Shown here: in pieces, positions 57,358-64,000 of the stretch
Layout: the number at the start of each line of letters is the position of its first letter
Position numbering within the stretch: position 1 is the first letter of the stretch
Origin: UBA1366 sp047602575
GTDB lineage: Bacteria; Bacillota; Clostridia; Oscillospirales; Ruminococcaceae
DNA: 64,000 bases
Direction: 5' to 3'
Assembly: GCA_047602575.1 (NCBI GenBank)
Contig: JASGGY010000004.1
Span: forward strand, 1 to 64,000
Made by a program: the position numbers and the translations under genes
The notes under the pieces: model-generated
Database searches by the model: none
What the model saw: the letters and a program-made list of their open reading frames with translations, nothing else
Told to the model about the DNA's origin: nothing

Positions 57358-58800
57358 ATGTACGATATGGAAGAAAACAAAGTTTACTCCGTCAAGCTCG
57401 GCAAAGCAAACTGCGCGCTGGATCTGGGCGACGGTTCGGAGCGCGGCGAGTATGTCAATCAGGACTATATTCTGCACAAGCTGGGCAGACCGCACCGCGG
57501 TGTCAGCCTGATGTACTGCTACTACCCTTATGACAAGGACTGGCCGGGCAGAGTCAGCGAGATTTATAAAGAAGGCGTATCCTTCGCGTGGGATTACCCC
57601 TATGACGACTACTTCACCTATCGCGGCGGCTTGGGCGGAACAACCGACGGCGAGCCGTTCAACCAGATGCGCGACATCCGCCGCCACGGTCAGGACGTTG
57701 TGCTGACGCTGACGGTTGACCCGTTTGTGACCGACGACCGCATCATCGCCATCGCCAAGGACTTAAAGCCCTTCGGACGGATCATGCTGCGCGTTAACCA
57801 TGAAGCAACCGGCAACTGGTTCAGCTTCAACAAACGCTGCTCCTATCAGGAGGTTGCGGATTTCTTCTGCCGCTTCCACCGCATCGTCAAGGAAATCGCG
57901 CCCAACGTGTCCACCATCCTCTGTATCGGCGGCATTGAGGATCTGAACAAAGAAGAAATCGAAAAAGAGCAGGAGTTTGCGCAGGCTGTTCGGGAAACCG
58001 ACATCTGGTCCGTGGATAAATACATGGCGCTGCACTGGGGCTGGCCCTATGACGTTGCTGAAAAGGGCGGGCATTCGCACAAGCGCGATACAGTCGACAA
58101 AACCTATCTTATGACTAAGGCTTCCTTCGAGCGGTTCAAATTCCTCAACGGCGGCACGGAAAAGCAAATGGTTATGAGCGAATTCAATGCCGACGGCGAT
58201 GTGACCGGACCATACGATCAGGCACAGATGGTCGAGGAATTCTGCTCACGCTTAAAAGACGAGAACGCAACATGGTTCTCCGGACTCACCTTCTACCAGT
58301 TCCGCGACCGCGGCAGACTGGGGCTTGAGATTGAAGATCCGAACAACGCCGACGTGGGCGTAGCACAACCCGTTTTGGAAACGTACAAAAAAATCCTGCA
58401 TGACGATTATTTCAAGCCGTCAATGGAAACCGGTGCGGCACTCTCCTTCCCCGCTACGCTGCGCTGGGGCGGCGCGGAGGACGCGGAGGGCATTTCCGTA
58501 CCGCTCGCATTCGAGAAGAACCCGCATTTCTGTGAGGTTGTGTTCGACGACGATTCCAACCTCATGATGGAGATCAACGGCAGATGGTTCTATAAATCCC
58601 CCAAGGCAAGAACCATCGACCTGATGCCCGCGTTTTTTGAAAAACCGCTGACCGGTGCCGCAACACTGACCCTTAATTTCTTTGCACCTCCGGCAAGCGG
58701 CGAGAACGACCTGAGCCTTTCGGACGGACTTTACAACACCTATACCGTGATCGAGAAGCTTCCGCAGATCCGCATCCGCTTTGCTCCCATCGAGGCATAG
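57358..58800 (+). CDS. Cytosolic glycoside-hydrolase-like protein (GH26-type barrel)
   Basis: 480 aa. The central part resembles a clan-A (beta/alpha)8 barrel of GH26-type mannanases: R-V-N-H-E-A-T-G-N-W-F with the presumed acid/base Glu, and M-V-M-S-E-F-N-A-D-G with the presumed nucleophile Glu. The C-terminal about 110 residues look like a beta-sandwich domain. There is no signal peptide, so it would act inside the cell, or not as a polysaccharidase. The start is 57358 or the second ATG at 57367; the AAAGGA site lies between the optimal distances. Substrate unknown. Confidence 0.6.
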   Translation: MYDMEENKVYSVKLGKANCALDLGDGSERGEYVNQDYILHKLGRPHRGVSLMYCYYPYDKDWPGRVSEIYKEGVSFAWDYPYDDYFTYRGGLGGTTDGEPFNQMRDIRRHGQDVVLTLTVDPFVTDDRIIAIAKDLKPFGRIMLRVNHEATGNWFSFNKRCSYQEVADFFCRFHRIVKEIAPNVSTILCIGGIEDLNKEEIEKEQEFAQAVRETDIWSVDKYMALHWGWPYDVAEKGGHSHKRDTVDKTYLMTKASFERFKFLNGGTEKQMVMSEFNADGDVTGPYDQAQMVEEFCSRLKDENATWFSGLTFYQFRDRGRLGLEIEDPNNADVGVAQPVLETYKKILHDDYFKPSMETGAALSFPATLRWGGAEDAEGISVPLAFEKNPHFCEVVFDDDSNLMMEINGRWFYKSPKARTIDLMPAFFEKPLTGAATLTLNFFAPPASGENDLSLSDGLYNTYTVIEKLPQIRIRFAPIEA

Positions 58801-58817
58801 CGGTTCACCAAACAACA

Positions 58818-58844
58818 AGCCCCCGACTTTCATAGTCGGGGGCT
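58818..58844. terminator. Bidirectional terminator
   Basis: A perfect 11-bp stem AGCCCCCGACT/AGTCGGGGGCT with a 5-base loop, between converging genes that stop at 58800 (+) and 58849 (-). Confidence 0.9.
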
Positions 58845-58848
58845 TTCG

Positions 58849-59550
58849 TTATGCGTTTGTTTTCCATGGACGAGCTTTTTTGAGCCAGCCGCTGTTTTTC
58901 CAATAGGCTTCGTCGAGCGGGTTCATGCCGGTTTTTTTATAGACCCCGCGCATGATGTGAAAAAGCGCTCTGACTTTAAAAGACGGTACGATATCGCCGT
59001 TTCGGCGGACGATTTTTCGCGCGAGCTTTGCGACAGAGCGGGCGATTTTCTGTTTGTTCTTATCAGAAACCTCATCCCAGCCCAGCGCGCGGACGGATTT
59101 TCCGTAGGTGTAAATCTTCCCCACGCCCCAGTAGAAAAAGCTATGTGTGATGTCCTTGAGCGCTGAGCGATTGCCCCCGCCCGCCGCCGTGGAAATCGCA
59201 ATCGCTTGTTTGGTGAACATTGTTCCGGACGGGCGATGCACCATCCAGCGATAGCCGAAATGATCGAGCAGCGCTTTCATCTGACCGCTCGAGTGAAACA
59301 CGTAAACCGGCGTCGTCAGAATGATCAGATCGGCTTCGTCCATGAGTTGTTCAATTCGCGCGGTATATTCCCGATGCGGGCAGTGCTCCTCGCCCTTCAT
59401 AAAACAGGTCGCGCAGCCCGTGCAGAAATTTGGCATATCTTCCGGCAAAAACAGCTCCGATGCCTGCGCGCCCAAGTCGTCGATCAGCATTTTCCCGATG
59501 TGATAAGTCGAGCCCTTGCGCATCGTGCCGTTGATCATCAGAACTTTCAT
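58849..59550 (-). CDS. Flavodoxin-fold NAD(P)H-dependent reductase
   Basis: A 233-aa FMN-dependent oxidoreductase of the multimeric flavodoxin/WrbA-like group. It has M-I-N-G-T-M-R-K-G-S-T as the FMN phosphate loop, the clostridial C-T-G-C-A-T-C-F-M-K-G insert, and I-L-T-T-P-V-Y-V-F-H-S-S-G-Q-M-K. The C-terminal about 60 residues extend beyond the minimal domain. The start ATG 59550 lies 6 nt from GGAGGAG. Substrate unknown. Confidence 0.85.
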   Translation of the reverse strand: MKVLMINGTMRKGSTYHIGKMLIDDLGAQASELFLPEDMPNFCTGCATCFMKGEEHCPHREYTARIEQLMDEADLIILTTPVYVFHSSGQMKALLDHFGYRWMVHRPSGTMFTKQAIAISTAAGGGNRSALKDITHSFFYWGVGKIYTYGKSVRALGWDEVSDKNKQKIARSVAKLARKIVRRNGDIVPSFKVRALFHIMRGVYKKTGMNPLDEAYWKNSGWLKKARPWKTNA

Positions 59551-59918
59551 GAAAATCTCCTCCGTTTGTCTTTTCTTGTCACTTTTATTATAGGTATTTT
59601 GCACGGAATGTCAATGGTTGAAATGTAAATTCTGACGAAAATGAACCAGATTTGACGCGGTGTGAAAGAAAAATGTCTTACGGAAATTTTACTTAGTTTG
59701 TCGCGCGGAATGTTTGTTATAATTGTAGATTCCGTCATGTTTTTTTTCGCGGAAATATGCTATAATCATAGCGTGAAAGATTTATATATCAGAACAGGAG
59801 AGAGAGCGAGCCCATGCACGCTCTTTCATAGCGATTTGAGCATGGAGCGCATGGGCATTACCAAATGAAATGCGTGAAAACGCTTACCTTTCAAAAAAAT
59901 GAACGAACGGTGATTGGT

Positions 59919-60712
59919 ATGATTAAGCTGATTGCGGCAGATATGGACGGCACGCTTCTCGACGACAATAAGGTTCTCCCCCCCGATTTCGGCGAAACCT
60001 TTACCCGGCTTCACAAAAAAGGTACGCTGTTCGCCGTCGCGAGCGGGCGCTCGTTTTTCACCCTGCGGCATCAGTTTGCGGATGTTTACAACGATATGAT
60101 TCTCATCTGCGACAACGGCGCGTATGTCTATGACCGCGGAACGGTCGAGCAGTCTTCCGAGCTAAAAGAGAGGATCTGCTACGCATTACCGCAGTCTGCG
60201 AAAAAATCTCCGACGCAAAGATGCTCGTATGCGGGCTGAATGGCTGCTATCACAGAGATTTCGGCGCGGAATTCAACGCCGAGGTCAAGCGGCATTACTG
60301 CTCACACGAAATCGTCGATGATTTTTCAAAGCTCGACGACCGGATCATTAAAGTTGCACTGTTTAACCCGGGCGTTACTGAGCAGGTTTCTCTCCCCGCG
60401 CTGCGCAGGGCGTTCGGCGAGGAATTCTCGCTGGAACTGTCCGGCGACAGCTGGGTTGACATTATGAACGGCGGTATCACCAAGGGTAAGGCGCTGCGCA
60501 GGCTGCAGCAAAAATACGGTGTTTCCTATGAACAGACAATGGTGTTCGGGGATTTCTACAACGACTACGAGATGCTGCAAAACGCTTATTACAGCTTTGC
60601 GATGGGCAATGCCCACCCCAGCATCAAAAAAGCCGCGAATTTCATCACCAAGTCCAACAACGACCACGGCGTGACCTTTGAAATCCGCAACCTTGTTCTC
60701 AACGAATCCTAA
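59919..60712 (+). CDS. Cof-type HAD-IIB phosphatase, frameshifted
   Basis: Sugar-phosphate or cofactor phosphatase of the Cof group. Motif I D-M-D-G-T-L-L-D-D, motif II V-A-S-G-R-S, then the cap and motif IV in M-V-F-G-D-F-Y-N-D-Y-E-M-L near the end, with N-A-H-P. The frame is broken at about 60171: the sequence G-A-G-A-G should have one more base, giving E-D-L-L-R-I-T-A-V-C-E-K-I and joining the halves into a protein of about 265 aa. The start at 59919 gives the family N-terminus. The TATAAT at about 59760 may belong to its promoter. Confidence 0.85.
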
Positions 60713-60718
60713 AAAATC

Positions 60719-60748
60719 AACGCCTGCCGATGTGTTCGACGGGCGTTT
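60719..60748. terminator. Terminator after the HAD gene
   Basis: AACGCC/GGGCGTT arms with further imperfect pairing and a TTTTT tail, between converging genes (60712 +, 60753 -). Confidence 0.65.
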
Positions 60749-60752
60749 TTCT

Positions 60753-61838
60753 TCATCGGAAGGCTTCTTCGGTAAAGCCCGCAAACGCGGACGGGAGCGC
60801 GATCTCGCCCGACAGCAGCGCGCTTGTTACCCAGAGAAAATCGCCCTGCGGTGCGCCGTCCGGTGACGGTTCGCAATCGATCACAAAGCTTTGCATCTCC
60901 CACTCAATGTGGGTGAAAATATGCTTTTTGCGCTTCCCTGCCCGGATTTCGCGGACGTTCAGCCACCATAACGCAGCTTGCTGCAGGGCTTCGCCCTCGG
61001 TCAGTGTGCCCTCAACATTCGGAAATTCCCACAGTCCGCCCAATAAGCCGCCCTGTTTGCGCTTCTGCACCGCAACCAGTTCGCCGCAACGCAGGATAAA
61101 CACTGTTCGTTGCTCGACGCGACGGGGCTTTTTCGGCTTTTTTACCGGAAAATCTGCCTGCGTTCCGCTCTGATACGCCGCACAGAGCTGTGAAACCGGA
61201 CACACCCCGCAAAGCGGCGCACCATTCGGCACACACACCGTCGCACCAAGCTCCATCAGGCTCTGGGTGAACAGACCGCATTGCGCGCGCGGATAGAGTG
61301 TTTCCAACAGTGCGGCGATCTGGCGCTTTGTCGCCGGCTCTGAGATGTCCGCGCCGAAAGCGGTCAGCCGCGTCATCACACGCAGCACATTGCCGTCCAC
61401 GGCGGGCGTGGGCTGATCAAACGCGATGGAGCAGATCGCTCCCGCGGTATAAGCGCCGATGCCTGGCAACGATAGCAGCGCGTCATACGACTGCGGGAAC
61501 TCGCCGCCGAACCGCGCTTCGATTTCCCGTGCGGCGCGTTGGAGATTCCGCACGCGGCTGTAATAGCCCAAACCCTCCCAGAGCTTGAGCAAAGCCTCCT
61601 CATCCGCGGCGGCAAGACTTTTCAAGTCCGGCAGGCGCGCGATAAAGCGCGTAAAATACCCCCGCACCGCTTCAACGCGCGTTTGCTGCAGCATGATTTC
61701 CGACACCCATATGCGATAAGGATCGGTGTTCTCCCGCCAAGGAAGCGCGCGTGCGTTTTTTTGATACCAAGAAAGCAGTGCTTGCGCAAAAACTTCCGGC
61801 AGCTGCGGGTGCTTTGTAAGAATTTCCGTGTTGTTCAT
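60753..61838 (-). CDS. mutY: A/G-specific adenine DNA glycosylase
   Basis: Removes adenine mispaired with 8-oxoguanine. The 361-aa protein has W-R-E-N-T-D-P-Y-R-I-W-V-S-E-I-M-L-Q-Q-T, the helix-hairpin-helix LPGIGAYTAGAI, the catalytic Asp in P-A-V-D-G-N-V, the [4Fe-4S] ligand set C-x6-C-x2-C-x5-C around C-G-L-F...C-G-V-C-P, and a C-terminal NUDIX-like domain for 8-oxoG recognition. The start ATG 61838 follows GGAGTGA; a longer frame from 61958 is not supported. Confidence 0.93.
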   Translation of the reverse strand: MNNTEILTKHPQLPEVFAQALLSWYQKNARALPWRENTDPYRIWVSEIMLQQTRVEAVRGYFTRFIARLPDLKSLAAADEEALLKLWEGLGYYSRVRNLQRAAREIEARFGGEFPQSYDALLSLPGIGAYTAGAICSIAFDQPTPAVDGNVLRVMTRLTAFGADISEPATKRQIAALLETLYPRAQCGLFTQSLMELGATVCVPNGAPLCGVCPVSQLCAAYQSGTQADFPVKKPKKPRRVEQRTVFILRCGELVAVQKRKQGGLLGGLWEFPNVEGTLTEGEALQQAALWWLNVREIRAGKRKKHIFTHIEWEMQSFVIDCEPSPDGAPQGDFLWVTSALLSGEIALPSAFAGFTEEAFR

Positions 61839-61902
61839 TGTGATCACTCCGGTATTCATTATACCAGAATTGCCGCGAAAAAGCAAAGGGCGGATTTTCC
61901 AG

Positions 61903-63211
61903 TTACTCCACGCTGTAAACCGCACCGATGAACACCGGCACGCCCGCGTCATTGTCATAAATCATATAGATAAACGGGCGGTCAAGATGCACCGTCGGCG
62001 TGGGATCCTCGATCATAGCGCTTTCGGCGTCCATTTCTACCTCTGTCGCGGCGGCGGCTTTCGTGCCGTTTTCATCCACTTTGATGTGGGTCTGTTGCAG
62101 CACTCTGCCAATATAGAGATTCGCGCCGCCATCTACCTGCGCCATCGCGCCGAAGTCAGCCAGATCCCCATTAAACGCGTCCGTCATGCCCATTGCTTTG
62201 AGCGCATCGGAAAGCTCGGTTCGTGTTTCGGACTCAAACTTCGGAATCGATGTGTGAACTTTCTGCTCCGCGCGCGATGCAAAGAGCTTCTCGAAGCTTT
62301 TCGCCAGTCAAGCCGTTGATGTAATCGCTCAGCGCAACGCCCTCTGCCGGCAGAAGTGCGGCAAAGCTGTATTTTCCGTCCTCGTAATTGCGGCAGAAAC
62401 CGACTGTGTTCTCATCCTGTAAATAGCCGACATAGTCATCGCTGGCATACATAAATTCAGCGGTTTGTTCAGAACCATCAGCGGCGGTGAAAGTCGCATC
62501 GTGGACATCGGATTTTTCATAAGGCGACTCCCATTTTGCGTCGAACAGGATGGTGTTGACCAGATACAGCGCAGCATCTTCCGGAATTTCATCCAGCGCT
62601 TTTTTAATCTGGCGGTCTGTATGGTTGGAAACCCAGTTGTTGATGTCCTTCAGCGTGCGATCATTGAATGGCGCTGCATACGCGTCCGCGCCGAAATAAT
62701 CAGCGTTGGTCTGCAAAAACGAGTCCTTTACTTTTAAGCTGTCGTCGTCTTTGAACCAGATGGAATTCGCTGTGTTCAGCTGCCCGCCGCTCCAGCGCGA
62801 AACCAGCTCGCCGAGATACGGATTAAGCTGCTCTGCCGACATACCGCAAAGTGCCTGCGCCATTTGTTCTGCGGTCTGACCCTGCGCACCGTTTTCCGTC
62901 ATGCCCAGCGCCATCAGCGCGGATGCCGGGGAGAGCAGCAGATTTTTATTCTTGTCGCCTTGCTTCGTGCTTTCGCGGAACAAGCTTGCCGTAAAGTCAT
63001 ACATCCCCGTGCGGAATTTCGCGTCGGGTGCTGTGGTCTGGATGTTCTTTGATGGCTCGAAGCCGTCCATAAGGTTTTCTGCGCTGATATGCGCGGGCGC
63101 TTTCATCAGCGCGAACGCCGCTGCACCAGCCACAACCAGACTGCTTGCGCCGATGATGATATTCCGCTTATTGACAAACCGCTTGCGCGTACCGGCTGTT
63201 TTTTCTTTCAT
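61903..63211 (-). CDS. Membrane-anchored serpin, frameshifted
   Basis: Serine-protease inhibitor of the serpin fold. An uncleaved signal-anchor helix (about 18-37) precedes the domain. N-x-x-x-S-P-A-S-A-L-M-A-L-G and T-A-N-S-I-W-F-K-D-D are family marks. The frame changes at about 62292; the other frame continues F-A-S-R-A-E-Q-K-V-H-T-S-I-P-K-F to the reactive-centre loop. The hinge E-N-G-T-K-A-A-A-A-T is of inhibitory type, and the end is V-P-V-F-I-G-A-V. The loop after the hinge is acidic (V-E-M-D-A-E-S-A-M-I-E-D). Related gut clostridial serpins (siropins of Eubacterium siraeum) inhibit neutrophil proteases; the target here is unknown. Confidence 0.85.
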
Positions 63212-63379
63212 AAAAATCCCTGCTTTCTGAAAATATTAGCTTCTGAACAGAAAGATGCGAAAATCATGGCGCAGGTTACAACGATTTTGAAAAATAAATT
63301 CAGATATTTCAAACGATTTCGAATCACGAAAACGTTTTTGGACAAGCTGTGTTACAGTTGATAAAGTCCTTTCCCACAA

Positions 63380-63420
63380 AAAAAGCACCGCGTACAACCG
63401 ATCCGGCTGTGTGTGGTGCT
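63380..63420 (-). terminator. Terminator after araD
   Basis: AGCACC/GGTGCT arms and an inner AGCC/GGTT helix; on the minus strand a T7 run follows. The 63212-63379 gap otherwise shows only A/T-rich non-coding sequence. Confidence 0.7.
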
Positions 63421-63440
63421 GTGATTGCAGGTTGCGGTGT

Positions 63441-64000
63441 TTAGCGCTGACCGTAGTAAGCGTTCTCGCCGTGCTTGCGCAGGTAGTGCTTGTCGAGCAG
63501 CGTCTGGCTCATGCGGTCGGCGGCGGGGTTGAGGGCGAGCGTGTGCCACGCCATCGCGGCAAGCTCCTCAAGCACCACGGCGTTGTGAACCGCGTCAAAG
63601 CAGTCCGTTCCCCACACAAACGGCGCGTGGCTCGCGACCAGTGCGCCGGGAATCTGGCGGTAATCGGGGCAGCATTCCACGATAACCTTGCCGGTTTCCA
63701 GCTCGTAAGCGCCTTTGATTTCGGCATCGGTCATCGCGCGCGTACAGGGAATTTCGCCGTAAAAATAATCACCGTGCGTGGTGCCCAGCGGCGGAATGCC
63801 GCGCTTTGCCTGCGCGAACACCGTAGCATACCGGCTGTGGGTATGCACAATCCCGCGCACACCGTCAAAGTTCCGGTAAAGCTCGAGATGCGTGGGCACA
63901 TCGCTCGAGGGCTGATAATGCCCCTCGACCACATTTCCGTCAAGGTCAAGCACAACAATGTCCGCAGCGGTCATTTTGTCATACTCTACACCGCTTGGCT
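63441..64000 (-). CDS. araD: L-ribulose-5-phosphate 4-epimerase, partial
   Basis: Class II aldolase-fold epimerase converting L-ribulose-5-P to D-xylulose-5-P in arabinose use. The frame continues past the right edge (P-S-G-V-E-Y-D-K before the first internal Met at 63974), so the N-terminus is missing. Visible: the zinc ligands in G-I-V-H-T-H-S-R-Y-A-T, T-H-G-D-Y-F-Y-G-E-I-P-C-T-R, the third His in V-A-S-H-A-P-F-V-W-G and the C-terminal K-H-Y-L-R-K-H-G-E-N-A-Y-Y-G-Q. A role in pentose catabolism suggests further sugar genes to the right. Confidence 0.92.
   Translation of the reverse strand, partial: PSGVEYDKMTAADIVVLDLDGNVVEGHYQPSSDVPTHLELYRNFDGVRGIVHTHSRYATVFAQAKRGIPPLGTTHGDYFYGEIPCTRAMTDAEIKGAYELETGKVIVECCPDYRQIPGALVASHAPFVWGTDCFDAVHNAVVLEELAAMAWHTLALNPAADRMSQTLLDKHYLRKHGENAYYGQR

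Noticed and set aside
59662..59868. 68-codon open frame before the HAD gene
   Set aside because: It has no family features and contains two TATAAT boxes; more likely a promoter region.

Overview
The window comes from a spore-forming Gram-positive clostridium, most likely an Oscillospiraceae/Ruminococcaceae-type gut or environmental bacterium. Reasons: the chromosomal part is GC-rich; it carries the Firmicute cluster yicC-remA-gmk-rpoZ-priA-def-fmt-rsmB-rlmN-prpC-prkC-rsgA-thiN; it has spore genes (spoVAD-spoVAE, dpaA-dpaB, a CotH-like protein); and it has cdaA-cdaR and a KimA-type potassium transporter. The assignment rests on gene content and order only.

Layout. 1-546: 3' end of a LacI/GalR regulator with a +1 frameshift. 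733-14215: one long minus-strand housekeeping operon, from yicC (transcribed first) to thiN, for RNA processing, nucleotide supply, replication restart, N-terminal formylation/deformylation, rRNA methylation and the PASTA kinase/phosphatase pair. 14342-16458: a HAD phosphatase and a three-gene ECF sigma-factor unit. 16724-18852: KimA-like transporter behind a short structured leader. 18965-20578: a stand-alone [FeFe]-hydrogenase-like protein followed by two tiny genes. 20694-22083: spoVAD-spoVAE. 22137-28744: CotH-like lipoprotein, a DapF-like protein lacking both catalytic cysteines, asparagine synthetase and two membrane proteins. 28912-34277: FAD oxidoreductase, c-di-AMP cyclase with its regulator, cysteine desulfurase with a DUF3343 partner. 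34390-36722: ispF, ispD and pheA. 36798-42363: a polyamine operon (speD-speA-speE-carboxyspermidine dehydrogenase-nspC).

42646-52678 is the highlight: an AT-rich element of about 10 kb inserted in a tRNA-Pro(GGG) gene and bounded by a 49-bp direct repeat of the tRNA 3' half. It has the gene order of a filamentous phage (inovirus): repressor, small DNA-binding candidate, 55-aa major coat protein followed by a terminator, a secreted and membrane-anchored adsorption-type protein, several tiny membrane proteins, a Zot-type assembly ATPase, a GC-rich hairpin region (candidate origin/packaging signal), a Rep_trans replication initiator and a tyrosine integrase. The right-hand end carries accessory genes, including a ribbon-helix-helix repressor beside three perfect copies of one 12-bp palindrome. 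Filamentous phages of Gram-positive hosts are little studied.

52630-52969 is a tRNA cluster (Pro, Ser, Ser), followed by dpaA-dpaB (dipicolinate), a MITE-like repeat, tyrA, a PIN/NYN-like protein, a GH26-like glycosidase, a flavodoxin-type reductase, a Cof-type HAD phosphatase, mutY, a serpin and the start of araD (running off the right edge).

Seven single-base indels break or scramble five otherwise well-preserved genes (lacI, asnB twice, integrase twice, HAD, serpin). Their spread over unrelated genes suggests residual sequencing/assembly errors rather than gene decay, and this should be kept in mind when reading those entries.
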